DNA from: Toxorhynchites rutilus septentrionalis
Lineage: Eukaryota > Arthropoda > Insecta > Diptera > Culicidae
NCBI RefSeq assembly: GCF_029784135.1
Contig: NC_073745.1
Location: 238,565,164-238,629,163 of the forward strand
Length of the DNA stretch: 64,000 nucleotides
Reading direction: 5' to 3'
The stretch's first letter is position 1; each line of letters begins with the position of its first letter. The translations under genes and the position numbers were made by a program. This document shows, piece after piece, positions 24,423 through 36,964 of this stretch. The notes beneath the pieces were generated by a model. It ran no database searches and was not told where the DNA came from. It saw only the letters and a program-made list of their open reading frames with translations.

Positions 24423-26240
24423 CTAGCTGACCCGGCAAACTTCGTCCCGCAAAAAATTTGTTTTTTGTTGTCAATACCTTCAAACATTCACATTTTCTTA
24501 CTATGAGCAAGTTCATAAGTCCAATCGCAGAACTGTTCATTGATTGATCTTCTAATCGACCCCGTTGAATTTACCTTTTACTATAAAATTCCTAATATTT
24601 CTAACAAAACTCATCATTATATTTCTTTTCCTTTATTTCCTCATCATTATCATCATCAACATTATATCAGATTATTTTCAGACACAATTCTCGTTCAAGA
24701 TTTTTCAACCACAAATAACATGTTTCTCCGTTACATGGAATAAATGTTTCATACAGAAAATATGATAGAATAAAGACAGCCCTAAAACGGACAAAATCCT
24801 TCCTCGAGTTCTGCTCTCATCAACACATTCGGCGATACTTTTTTATTGGTATAAATAGAAGAAGATATAGGATTGAGTTTCATCACATTAAAATCCATTT
24901 CCAGTTTCGAACAAAGATCAATCTCAATCTAGCGCAAACATCAAATGGACTAACAGCACTTGTCGCTATGTAATTGTAGAACATATGGATTTAATTTTCC
25001 GAATCTTCCCTTTTTCCTTCAGAGTTTTCCGAAAATTTTCAATTGTCATGTTTAGTTTGAATATTTTTGGTAGAAATATGTGTAATATTTTTATGGGACT
25101 CCGTCTCCATTCCAGAGGAGGGAGGGGTGTCATACCATCATAGAAACATTTCTCATACCCAAAAACCCTCACAACCCAAATTGTGCTTGATTAGTTCTCG
25201 AGTTTTGCAAAAATTTGTGTTTCGTTTGTATGGCAGCCCCCCTTAGAGAGGGGAGAACAGTGGCTATTCACCACAGAAACGTTCCGTGCTCCGTAAAACC
25301 TTCACATGCAATTTGGCTCCATTTGCTTGATTAGTTTTCGAATTATGCAGAAATTTGTGTTTCATTTTTTTGGCAGCCCCCCTATAGAGAGGACGGTGGG
25401 GAGTCTAACCACCGTAGAATAATTTATTGCACCATAAAACCTACATATGCCAAATTTCGTTTCATTTACTTGATTAATTCTCGAGTAATGTAGAAATTTG
25501 TGTTAAATTTGTATGGCAGCTCTCCCTTAGAGAGAGGGATGGAGTGTCTAACCACCATAGAAACATTTATTGCACCCTTAAACTGCCATATGCCTGATTT
25601 GGATACATTTGTTTGATTAATCAGAGTAATGAAGAAATTCGTTTTTATTTGTATGGCAGCTCTCCCTAAGAGAGGGGGGAGGAGTATCAAACCACCACTG
25701 AATCATTTATTGTATCCTAAAACCTCCAGATGCCTAATTTGGGTGCATTTGCTTGATTAATTCTAGAGTAATGAAGAAATTTGTGTTTCATTTGTATGGC
25801 AGCCCCCCCTAAAAGAGGGGGAGGAGTATCTAACCACCATAGAACAATTTATTGCACCCTAAAACCTTCACATGCCGAATTTCGTTTCATTTACTTAATT
25901 AATTCTCGAGTAATGCAGAAATTTGTGTTTCATTTGTATGGCAGCCCCCCCTTAGAGAAGGGGTGGAGTGTCTAACCACCATAGAAACATTTATTGCTCC
26001 TAAAACCACTATATGCCTAATTTGGTTACATTTGCTTGAATAATTCTCGAGTAATGCAGAAATTTGTGCTTCATTTGTATGGCAGCGCCCCCTTAGAGAG
26101 GGAGGAGGGGTCTCAAACTATCAGGAAAACCTTCCCCGGCCCCAAAAACCCCCACATACTAATTTTCATGTCGATCGGCTCAGTAGTTTCCGAGTCCATA
26201 AGAATCAGACAGACAGAAATCCATTTTTATATATATAGAT
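24423..26240 (+). repeat. Complete CCGGCA-family element with internal tandem repeats
   Basis: Begins CTAGCTGACCCGGCAAACTT and ends CATTTTTATATATATAGAT after a CAGACAGACAGAAATCC phrase. The 5' part (24550-24780) holds the block found also at 770-1200, 22440-22592 and 46647-46780. The rest is an array of ~141-bp units. No protein is encoded; the short frames reading FVFHLYG... are repeat units translated. Elements with this type of start and end are widespread in arthropods by my recollection, but I cannot name the class from the sequence alone. Confidence 0.75.
25195..26110 (+). repeat. Seven-unit tandem array, period ~141 bp
   Basis: The phrase GTATGGCAGC (or close) recurs near 25229, 25370, 25511, 25651, 25794, 25936 and 26079. 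Each is preceded by AGAAATTTGTGTTTCATTTG and followed by a CCCCCCTTAGAGAG tract. Units differ by scattered substitutions and small indels, so the array is old enough to have diverged but still regular in length. Confidence 0.85.
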
Positions 26241-29200
26241 GTACAGGGATTCGCCTCTTATAGGTCATCATTTGTACAAGTTGCTACAACACGATAATTT
26301 TTTAGGAGTGTTTCAACCATTTTCCAAACATTTTACTAGGTTTTGTCTTTTGCACACATTTCTAATGGTTATTTGTTAGGTTTCCAATGATTTTCCTGTT
26401 TTAATTTGTTTTTCATCATGTGTTTTGTTTGTTGATATGTCCAACTACAGATCGCAATCGCATCTAATGCGACATTGAGTGGTGTCTCGGTCAGGGTTGC
26501 AACATTTATTCTGTAAAATTTTCTGAAAAAATCTGTATATCTGTATTTTTAGTAAAAAAAATCTGTAAAAAAAATTGTATCAAAAAACTAACGCAAAAAA
26601 ATAGAAAAAAGTTTATTCTGATTTTAAAATTCATTTTTTTCTTATTCATGACAAAGAGTTGATTCTGATGAAGAAATGAAGCTGCAAAAATTCAGTGATT
26701 GTGTGCATCTCCATTGCGTTTTTGATACGACTCGCTTTGAAAACGCAACGAAAATTTTTTAAATCTGACGGGTATGTGCTATCCCATTAGCTAAACTTAC
26801 CGGATATTACACCTACATATTATTACAGATTCAGGTTCCTGCTAAATTCACTTAAGGGCAAATTTCGACTCAATGGACTGCATACAAAAATATCTTGAAC
26901 AGTTTTCGACGAAAAGCAAACATACTCTGGGAGTACAGCATTTTTAAGCTACGTGCAAGATGGCGTAAGTTTATGAAACAAAACTATGCATATAAATTTG
27001 AATAAAGTATGTTTGCCTATAAAAAGATGCTTGTTTTCCAAAAATCGACACGAACTTTGCACACAACCCGATATGAGCTATCCTGATTTCTCTCCGATTT
27101 TTATTTCAATTTTTCCTGATTTTAGTTATGGATGGGAATACTGGATATAGCAGCACATTGGAGTTCCTATTGTGTCCCAAGGTCACGGAAAAACGTCCAT
27201 CTACTAGTATCGATACAAGATGGAAAACACGACAGAATATAAAATCAGATTTCTGGTTTTTAAAATTCGTTGATTAAATCCTAAGCATCCAGCACATTTT
27301 CACTTTGTTCAAACCGAGTAGGAAAATCCATCTGGCTACCCAAATTATCGGAATCATTGTACCATCCGGGCCATCGTTCCATTCAGAACATGATCACTTC
27401 AGCGAGAATGAAAATTATCCTTTGGCCGATATGATATAGTTTTTGTGACATGACACCCAGTATTTTTACGCGGGAGTATGTGCCTCGTAGAAAAAAACCC
27501 TTTAGTTTGAAAATCCATGTATCTGGGTGTATATTAAGTATTTAACAATACTTAAAACAATTTTAATAATGAGGGAAGAAAATATAGACCTATAGAAAAG
27601 TATTGAAACTTTGAAAAATAATAATCAGATTAAATGAAAAGAAGTTGTTAGATAAAAAATAAAAAGCTAATCACAAATAAAAAGAATTCTGTTTCAAATA
27701 TATCAAATTGTTGAAGTTGTACTTTTTTTTAACCAGTAGAGAAATGAAATGTGTAATTAGTAATTATTGTGATTATTCGAGTGATTGCCGTAGGAAGGAA
27801 TCACACCTGAAATCAAGGACTCATATAGATGCTTCAATTGCCAAATCGATTAACTCCATAAAACAAGATGTTGAGAAAAATGATGAAATATTATATGTTT
27901 TATTATTATTTATTATTCAATGGCTATGAAGATTTTGTCATTTAGTGGTGTTATTACTTATTATTAAAGGAATTTGTTTTGAATATATACAGTTAGGGGC
28001 TAATCAAGTGCTTTGATACTAAAATTTAATAATATTCAAATATGGAGTTAATCGATTTGGCATCCATATATCGAACAAGAAAAATATATATTCAATCAAC
28101 TATCAACTAAAGCATCAGAATGTTTTATTATACCCAAACGGGAGCTGTAACCACTGATGCAGTCTCAGTCAGTATTCTGATTTTTAGAAAAGAATCACCA
28201 GCAGAAAAATCTAGTTTATTCCGAATGCTTTTCAATCGATCATGACCTCGACACGAGAAGAGTATCTGCTTGGTCTTGGAAATATAAACAGAGGTGATAA
28301 AATAACATAAGAAATGGATAACATGGATTTGTGTTTCGATTGGACTGGCAATCGACAATGTACGAGCACCGACGAAACACATCAACTGATTTCGTTGGTC
28401 AGCAGAAACTGACGAATCACAGCACAATGACGAATGATTTTTTGCTCATTGCAGAATATCTCAGCGATGCGTTTTATCGTACTTTCGGAGAGCGATTTCA
28501 CCACTACGAATAGATGCTGTGAAGCAAGAGTATGCATCGCACGCCGGCATAAAATGGAGAAGCTGAATCTCATGGCGAATTATATGCGCGGCACGGTGCA
28601 AACGAAAATCCATGAATATGTATGCGAGCAGACTCAAAGGATTACAAGACACTGTTTACTGTAGATTGCTACAGACTTCTCAGGATAAAATTACAGGTTT
28701 GCTGCAGACATTATTATCTGTTCTATTTTATTTTCTTCAAAGGGCCTATGTTCTGTAAATGAACTAAGATGTTTTACACAATGTTACTTGCCATGAGTAA
28801 TTGTGTAATATTCAAAGGCGGACAAATTTTCTAAAACGGGAATGAAATTCGAAGCTCTCACCATAGAGCACTTTTTAGTACTGATGCCACTAACCTCGAC
28901 AAACGGAACCACACAACTACCAAAGTGAGTGGTTTAAACACGAGAACATGCTATAATTGGCAAAATAACTAATCCTGTAGTGATCCCTGATGTAAAAGAT
29001 AAAGATAAGCTGTGTTTAACATGTTGAGCCCCGAATTGTTCTTGCAGCACCTTCCATTCAGCCCGCATCGAAAGCGTTTGCACAATATCAGTGTCGGTCC
29101 CAACTCCCAAAGATACTTACTGTGAGAATAGAAAATGGCCAGAAATTCGATTACAAAGCAGACACATATTGTAAAAAATTCGAAAACAAACCATAAATAT

Positions 29201-31865
29201 TTTTATTTTCTTATTTTGTAACTGTCCGTCCCAGTCAGTCAGCGCATTCCTACCAAAAAGCTCAACGTCGGTCGCTAGGAACCGATGCGGGGCTCAACGT
29301 GTAAATAAGACAACAGCAGTATTCATTGGAGAAATTTCAGATACAGATAGATACACAGAAGAAAATTCCACAAAGTGTGGCTCAATTGTTCATCACTAAA
29401 ATCGTCTTTATGATTGAATCAAAAACATCTTGCTCTTGCACTTGTGCGTAAAGTAACAATCCATTTGCCTTCCTGTTTTCGAATTTTCGATGTTCAGATT
29501 GCGTCCGAAGCATCATTTCCGCATCATTCATGCCGTCGACAGCGGCAACAATAAACAGTTATTCGTGTCAATTTGCTCTCCCGAGGATAATCAGCGCACG
29601 AGGGACAGGGTTTTGTCTGCCGCTAGTCGCCTGACAAAACGACTCTCCTGAGATATGATGCCAGGCAGACAGTTGCGATCGACACAAAAACGGATCAAAT
29701 AGCGACGATGATTAATGGACCGTTCGATAAGGATGTGAATAAATTATGTGTATTCACCCCTTCCGATTGTTATATGCATCAGGGGTCGATAGCATACTCA
29801 ACTTACATGCTGATAACTGAGGCTTTTCCGACGACTCGGAAAACCAACTTCCCGCGAAAATCTATCAATAATAGATTTGTTTGCTGTGGATCAGTTTCCT
29901 TTGTATTTTATGAATTTTCACCGGATCGACGAAATGGACATTTTGGATTCAGGATTTGTGAACAGCAGCAGATGTAGCCTCTTTAGTCCGCATGTTTCAA
30001 AGAGCAGTACAATTTGCACTCCAATGTTTTTTCGTCAAACATCTGCAGAGCAATTATGTTACCTGTTTGCCAAACATTCCGTGGCTTCAACCGCAGCTAT
30101 AAACCTCAGTTCTTTTCCTGGCCTCCGGAGAACAGCGTGGGAAGACTGTGCTGATGCTGCATCACCTGCAGTTCCATACATTCACAAAACCCCCGATCTT
30201 CAGGACGACTAGAAGCGAAGTGGAAGTTGTTGAACGATGCGAAATTTTTGATAAATTTGTTTTCACTGCGTAAAGTGTACGGTCAAACGCTACCAGGGAA
30301 AATAGAAAACGTGTAGAAAATGAAAAATTTGCTTTATGTGCCACATGTGGCATTTTTCGCCACACACAAAAATGGGGGAAATGTTTCTGCATACCTCAGT
30401 TAATGTATTCTTTTCCACATTCTTTCTAACGAAGCTGATGTGATGTCGGGAGGTATTCAACATCTGAAAGCATCTCGTGCATCTGTGGAAAGCAGAACTT
30501 TTCTAATGTAATTTGTTGATTTTCATAATTACTGTGTATATTTTAACAATTTTATTCAACACTGACGTCCGTTAGTTCTATACTTTTCTGCTGAATCAAA
30601 TCTGTGCTTAGCTACCCTTCAGTTTCAGTTTGATGGAAACATTTTTTTTTTTCAGGTATTCGGATAGAGCACTTCTAGAAACGGTTGGCTGCTACTTTGA
30701 CAATGTAGGGGAAGACCACCTCCTAAGAACACCAATTTTCAGTTAAACGTCCTGTAGGATTTCCCCTATTTGTTGCGCTGCATATCATTGGGTATATAAT
30801 AATCTACTACTAAAAAAATTGTAACTGTTGATTGCATAACTTTTTTGGCGTTTTTTGTTAATTTTTAAAATGATAAAAAATTACTTTTTAATTTGCAAAC
30901 GATTTTGCGATTTACTGAAACATGAAACAAAAGAAAAGGATAGTAATGCTAGAAAACTAAACAGTAATCATATTATATATAGGTTTCTAACAATAAAATG
31001 CGATTTTTCCTAAGAGGAAGCCACACGTTTATTTCGAGTGTATAATTGGCGATATTCATTTGAACTGAGCGCAATCTGTCTCTTCATTGTTTGAAATTAA
31101 AAGAAAACTAATCAATTTTCGTTCATTTCACGATCTGGCCGTTCATTCGTTTCATGTTAACAAAATCGCTTCATTGACCATTAACATGTTTCAATTACTT
31201 CTAGAACTTTATGCTATTTGCGAATACATTTTATTTAAACTTTCGTCTATTAAATTCAATTGTTAGTTTTCCCAAAATAAGTCACATCGAAATAACCAAT
31301 AACGTGATATATTGTTTAAATCTCTTGTGGCTGGAGATGTGTTTAAAAAATGAGGGACTAAAAATATTGATTAGGAAGACGCTGGTTATTCTATGCGTAA
31401 ATGCTTTCGAAAAGCTGGCGAAACATTTCTCTCAGGAACTATACGATTTAGCTGAAATTGAATTGATGAAACTTTGCAATAAGCAATGAAAATATGTTAC
31501 ATTTCTTTCACATCGAAATGACAATAAGGCTTAGTTGACAGAAACAATGTTGCTGTAATATTTCAAAGCTCAATTGTTATAGCGGTAGTTCGAGAAGAAA
31601 CCCGACCAGAAGAATAATCACTATGAACCATATTATTCAAATAACCAAAGGAAGTACCGTATAAAAAAGGTCGATAGAGTGTAGAGAGTCTCAGTTTCAA
31701 ATGAACCTTCGAGCGATATACTTCAACTGTGAATAGTATTGGCTACTTTCTTCCGAAGTAAATCTATTTGCGGAATTCATCGAATCTTCCAAACCTTAGC
31801 CTCTGCTCGGCTACAGGGTTTTTGCTGATCATTCAAAACTATTTCGAAGCATTATTTCTGCTGTA
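26241..31865. other. Unassigned, mostly single-copy sequence
   Basis: No gene assigned in 5.6 kb. 26500-26600 is a low-complexity run of CTGTAAAA / CTGTAT phrases. 29030-29100 matches, inverted, 35105-35185. 29450-30200 is less AT-rich and looks unique, with an 89-codon frame at 29708 and a 111-codon frame at 29877 that I cannot identify. 31211-31489 is a 92-codon plus frame rich in leucine, also unidentified. 30703-30772 is a ~70-bp sequence whose ends (TAGGGGAAGACC and its loose inverse) resemble the TA-target MITE ends seen elsewhere here. Confidence 0.4.
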
Positions 31866-32702
31866 GGGGAAAAGGGGGGAATTTGGACCACCTAAGCAAG
31901 CCAATTGCCTAATATTTCCAAACCAATACGGTCTAAATAAAAAATGTCACATTGTATACTGAGCTACACTTGTTTTCTCTCAATAAATAATGTTTAATCA
32001 TTATATGAAGCTTCAATCTACCAATTATATCATAAAATAAAAGAGATGATTCTTGGACATTAAAATTTGATGCGGGGTGATTTGGTCCAGTGTGTGTTTC
32101 ATCGAAAAAAAAACATGCTTATGTTCATGTAAAGTATTTTGGGATAATGTTACAATCAGTAACAATGTTTTGGGATCGATACCAGCTGTCTTGGCCAGAT
32201 TCCAGACCAGAAAAGTTGGATTGACACCATCTCGAATTCTGCATGAATCTTTTCACTGTTGGTCGAGCATTTTCAAACACTTTTGATGCTTGGTCAATGA
32301 AAATCCGTTCTCGATGGCCTGCGTTGCTCTTTCAAGCTCCTCCGTCTTCCAACGTTGTCTGTCCATTCTCTTTTTGTAATTCAGCGGCATCTGGAATCAA
32401 TTAGACCAAAGAAAAGTCTCAAACTTGTAGGACCAATTCACCCCACAGAAACGTGTCCATGTCACCCCACACAACATGCAGAAATTAAAATGCAATTAAT
32501 TTCATTTATTGTTATCAAACTTACAGTTTCGCTTGTTGTTGTGTTTATGCTACCGTTTCCCTCTACTTGTGAAGTTTTACCAATGTTTTTTTTACTTTAG
32601 GTACATACGGTTCAACAATAGAAGGAAATGAAATTATAATAAATTCAAGTTAAATCGTAATTTTTGAGATATAGGTGTGGTCCAAATCACCCCGTGTTAC
32701 CC
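31866..32702 (-). mobile_element. pogo-like deletion derivative, TA target
   Basis: The inverted ends are GGGGAAAAGGGGGGAATTTG (left) and, read inward from the right, GGGTAACACGGGGTGATTTG, both continuing GACCAC. TA flanks at 31864-31865 and 32703-32704. The minus strand encodes a short DNA-binding N terminus like that of pogo-group transposases (32253-32390) and no catalytic core. At 837 bp it is far shorter than an autonomous pogo element, so it needs a transposase in trans. Confidence 0.75.
32253..32390 (-). pseudogene. pogo-like transposase N terminus (psq-type helix-turn-helix), truncated
   Basis: A 45-residue frame starts at ATG 32388-32390 with MPLNYKKRMDRQRW, then KTEELERATQAIENGFSL, and ends at TGA 32253-32255. 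A basic start, a Trp, then an acidic helix leading to AIENGFSLTK is the pattern of the pipsqueak-type DNA-binding domain that opens pogo/CENP-B-like transposases. The usual continuation of the domain (a second helix pair, then the CENP-B part and DDE core) is missing. It lies inside an element with pogo-like TA-flanked ends, which supports the call. The match is by pattern memory, not a search. Confidence 0.6.
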
Positions 32703-33133
32703 TACGCTTGATTTTCCAAATCTGATAAATGTGGCTTGTAGCTTACGAAATACTTAACCTAATGCGATCAATAACTCGAAATTTTCAATCTTACGACTAG
32801 GTCCCCTCTGACTCAACGACCAATTGTTCCCATATATTTATATACAGATGATTCATAGTCAAGTGTATTGCCTTCCATTAAAAACTTCCTTTTCTTTTCT
32901 GAAATATGTTATATTGTAAATCTGGACAAATTCCCCAAAGTAATTCATAAAATACATTTTTCTTTCGTTACCATTTTTAAGTTCATAGAAAGTGCAAGAA
33001 ATTGTTGTTAGAGTTTTTTTTCTTAGATATGGCCAGCTACCGTTTCTACAGTGAACCGCTAACTCGATTCAGTAGCTAGTTTTGGCTGATAAGAATAAAG
33101 CAGTAATTTTTTTTTCGCGTCAAAATTTTTATT

Positions 33134-33436
33134 ATGGAGAAGAGAGCCGCCATCAAATTTTATGCCTCCAGGGTGATTGCGGTCTTTAACGAAGGTGTCC
33201 CGGAACGGTTATAGACACGGATATGGCGCGTGCGGTCCGACCAGTACCGATCTGGAAAATGGGTTTTGCTTCATGACAATGCGCCTGCGCTCATCGCGAT
33301 TTTGTTAGCGCAGTTTCTAGCCAAACAAAAGGTGACTGTCATCACCTATCCTGAGCAGTTGAAACGCGCCTTCCAACACCTCTACGAACGTTCAAAAATT
33401 TGTGTGGAAAGAGAAGGCTTATATGTAGAAAACTAA
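33134..33436 (+). pseudogene. Mariner-type transposase remnant
   Basis: Two pieces remain. MEKRAAIKFYASRVIAVF from 33134 resembles a transposase N terminus and runs into a stop near 33211. From about 33230 a frame reads GKWVLLHDNAPALIAILLAQ, the motif around the second catalytic Asp of mariner transposases (WVLLHDNAPAH...). It then jumps to LKRAFQHLYERSKICVEREG, a typical mariner C-terminal end, stopping at 33434-33436. The third catalytic residue block (the SPDL...D region) and most of the N-terminal half are deleted. It cannot be functional. No terminal repeats were matched. Confidence 0.75.
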
Positions 33437-33574
33437 TATCTAATCTTTTGAGTATCTCGTTTTTTCTTTGTTTTTAAAAAATAGTACTGGAACTTTTTGA
33501 ATGCACTGCATATAAACTATCGAAGCAATTGTAGCAAACCTAGGTAACCAGTAAACACTAACAAAAGGTCTTTA

Positions 33575-34212
33575 GGGGGGACTCCTGTCTGGAAGATCGT
33601 GAAATAATAAAGTTTCGTTATTTTTTTTCGGATGTTAGGAATAATGTAAAGTATTTGAGTATTTTGGTTATTGTTTAAGGTATATATCTGGTAAAATCTG
33701 TATCTTGCTGGTGGTATCGGTTCGGAGGCAACGGGGTGTTGCGGAACGAATCCCAAAGAATACTTTGAAATTTTAGGACAATACCTGAAGCTTACATAGA
33801 AGTTTTTAAAAATTCGAAAAATTGCTCAAATGGCGGTCATTAAATGGTTAAAAATGTTATTTGTCATGAAAAATCGCTGTTAAAAGTTCATAAAAATCGA
33901 ACAAAATTAAATATCAAAAAACGGTTATGTAACGCTTTAGATAATTAATTTTTACATGCTGATAAAAACTTTCAGCCAAATCGGTCGGGTAAATCCTGAA
34001 ATATCGAAACCACCACCAAAAACATGCTCTCGAAAAAAACGCGCTTAAAAATTCGTACAATACTGTATCCTTTGAGGTGACTTTATACTTTTGGCTGTAA
34101 TTTTCCAGCGAAATAAAATATCGAAAAATTTTTTTAGAACAACATTTCTGAATGTTGCAAGAATGCAAGAAAAAAAAATCGATTTTTTCGACCTTCCAGA
34201 CCGAAGTCCCCC
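33575..34212. mobile_element. Foldback MITE, family K
   Basis: The left end GGGGGACTCCTGTCTGGAAG corresponds to the inverted right end GGGGGACTTCGGTCTGGAAG. TA flanks at 33573-33574 and 34213-34214. It shares its interior with 50244-52070 and a shortened reversed copy at 49670-49882. The interior contains GCTGGTGGTATCGGTTC and, inverted near 33990-34020, a partner phrase, so the element is internally palindromic. Confidence 0.75.
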
Positions 34213-34214
34213 TA

Positions 34215-35330
34215 TAAAGCACTGTATCCACATATAGGGTATTGCAAAATTGCTAAAACACCAATATAGGGGGATATAATGCTAAAGCGACGAAATATAG
34301 AACTCTCTTAGAATGTGTCAGTTACTCCTTTTAATAAGCAATACTAAAGCTTACTTAGTGTTTGAGATAGCAGCCTTCAATAAGCATCATTAGTGCTTAT
34401 ATAAGGATCTATAGAAACGTGAAGTTAGTTTTATGCTGTTTATTTAGGAAAAGGTAACTCGACAGAAAACAAAAAAATTATCCAAAAACATTTCAGGGAG
34501 CCCCAGACAGTGTTTGCAACACATTTACCTTTTGTTAAGGTTTCAACAGGGTTTTCCATTATTTAGATTTACCAAACATTGTTTGGAATTATAAATAATT
34601 GTTAAATGAAATTACCTTCTTGAAATTAGAACCGGAGTACTTCTGCAACATCTGTGTTCTTCTCTTGTGCATTTGATATCTGGTCTACTGTTGATACTGT
34701 TTAATGAATTGAAAATAGTTCTTTTTCTATCACCGCTCAAATCACATCACACTTCCTGCGAAATATTGATGTAAAATATTAGCTCAATCGGACTTCATTT
34801 TCTAGTGTCGCAGACGTCAAAATTTATTTTTTTTTAAACCGAAAAATTCCCAAGGGGGAGTATATGAAATCAGGATTTTACAAAAAAAAGTTTGATGACA
34901 AATGTCTTAAAATTGCATTAAACGTCGAGATTTACTGAGGCACCCCTAAATCATGTCCGATTGAGCTGAAATTTTGCACAAGTAATTTTTTTGGGTCAAT
35001 AAACAAAATGTACCTGGTTGGTTTTTGAAATTTGACATGGCCAATGAGCGGGTTTGAAAATAAACACAACAATCCTACCGCACTTCAATAGTGATTCAAA
35101 ATATATGCGCGCCGACACTGATATTGTGCAAACGCTCTTGACGAGGGCTGAATGGAAAGCGCTGCAAGAAAAAATCAGGGCTTAACGTGTTAATAATGTT
35201 GATATAAGGCTTACAAGCTTCAAAAAAAGCAGATATACTGCTGTTCAGATTAAAGATGCTGAATTAGTGGTACAGTAGATACAATGTTAGTGCTTATAGT
35301 AACTTGCACAGCTACACATTCGTAAAAAGT
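34215..35330. other. Unassigned sequence with fragments of two repeats
   Basis: 34929-35050 matches, inverted, the arm at 50020-50165 (shared phrase AATAAACAAAATGTAC). 35105-35185 matches 29030-29100 inverted (TGATATTGTGCAAACGCT). No gene recognised. Confidence 0.5.
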
Positions 35331-36964
35331 CACAGGAGGGATGTTTCTGAGAAACGACCGCATAGTTGACGTAGGATTCCGTTAGGCTATCTGTTGATTT
35401 TGGATATGTTTGAAGAATTACATAGTTAAACTCTTTAACCCTGTAAAAGGCCGTTTTGTTCGGTTGTTGGATATTGTTTGTTCACTCCACCAGTGTTTAC
35501 CGAGTGATGATGACAGAAGGATGATAAACAGTCATTGGATGGTGCGTATCAGATAAAAGATACCGAAGTGGAAAGAGATATGGTGCAAACCGTCCTCTAC
35601 ATCCTAGACGAGATGTCTCCTATGTTATGTATAGATGAAATAAAGAGAAAAAAACTCACCAATGTAATATAAGATAATTACTAATACCGAACACGATTAT
35701 CAATTTTTTCTCATTAGTAAAAACATGTTACTTTAATATAGAGAAAACAATATTGAAATGGAAAAGGTAATTTCCTTCTCTAACTTTTACTTTCTGAGTG
35801 TTTATTCCACCCAAATGCGAATTTTAATTGGACTAACAGCACCTAATACTATATGTAGAGCATATGGAAAATCACTTTTTCTAACATTTCTTCACTTTTC
35901 GAATTTTTCTCGCCGTATAAACTTTCCTTGGGTGAAAATGAACACAACAACACAGAGAGCTTGAACCCAACGACCCGTTCTCGAGCGGGAACACACCTTG
36001 GTTTTTATTTATGAAAATTGAAATAAATCGTTTCATATATCAAGTCGTTTTTAACACAACTGCTACCATATACAATTTTGCACTTACACTTGTGCTAAAT
36101 TTTTCACAATACACGATCGGTCATTGATATGAAATTTCACGAAGCTACCAACATTAACGTTCCAAATTTAAATTTTATTTGCTAGAATTATTCGTATCAC
36201 TCACCTTGCAATATAAAAATGCCCCCGTCTTGCATTTATTTGCAATGCCGATTTCCCCTGGGCACCTTGGTTTTGATGTCTCTGTTAGGGAATACATTTC
36301 GGTAGGAACAAAAGTTCCCCATACCTTCATGTATTTGTGATGTCGATTTCCCCTAGGCAGCTTGGTTTTGATGTCTCTGTTAGGGAACGCATTTCGGTAT
36401 GAACAAAAGCTCCCCCTACCTTCATGTATTTGTAATGTCGATTTCCCCTAGGCAGCTTGGTTTTGATGTCTCTGTTAGAGAACGCATTTCGGTATGAACA
36501 AAAGCTCCCCCTACCTTCATGTATTTGTAATGTCGATTTCCCCTAGGCAGCTTGGTTTTGATGTCTCTGTTAGGGAACACATTTCAGTATGAACAAAAGC
36601 TCCCCCTACTTTCATGTATTTGCAATGCCAATTCCCCCCAGGTAGCTTGGTTTTGATGTCTCTGTTAGGCACCCGCCGCATGTGTCGTCAATTTCGACCA
36701 ATCAGAAGTGGGTATTGCCGTTAAGATTAGATCAATTGTTAGGATTTTTCAATTGTTCGATAGTTAGTTTCATGACATATATTATTTTCTTCAATATAAA
36801 AAATTGTTATGGAATGCCGAAATCGATTGACGCAAGAATTTCATCAATCCATCATGAAATGACTGAGCAATAAGCGTTTGAAATTGGACAATTTTCACGA
36901 TGTGCTCGATTTCCGATTTTCAATTTGTACCCCAATATGTTCCCGAAAGACGTAATCCTACGTC
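35331..36964 (+). mobile_element. DACG palindrome-end element with 95-bp array
   Basis: The left end has a perfect hairpin at 35343-35355 (GTTTC-TGA-GAAAC), then GACCGCATAGTTGACGTAGG. The right end is GACGTAATCCTACGTC (36949-36964). Between them lie a fragment like 24920-25000 (AATTGGACTAACAGCACCT), then five tandem 95-bp units and the AATTGTT/TTAGATCAAT region. No ORF of note. Its right end abuts a second, reversed copy. Confidence 0.7.
36226..36670 (+). repeat. Five-unit tandem array, period 95 bp
   Basis: TTGGTTTTGATGTCTCTGTT starts at about 36267, 36362, 36457, 36552 and 36647, an exact 95-bp spacing. Each unit also contains CTCCCCCTACCTTCATGTAT-type and GTCGATTTCCCCTAGGCAGC-type phrases. 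The middle units are nearly identical, pointing to recent expansion or conversion. The same unit is found, singly or in short runs, in other DACG elements. Confidence 0.9.

Noticed and set aside
25195..26110. Runs of open frames reading FVFHLYG-like peptides
   Set aside because: They are translations of the 141-bp repeat unit in different frames, broken by indels and present on both strands in other copies.
36226..36670. Regularly spaced repeats that might be taken for a CRISPR array
   Set aside because: The 95-bp unit is repeated as a whole with no unique spacers, and it sits inside a eukaryotic mobile element.
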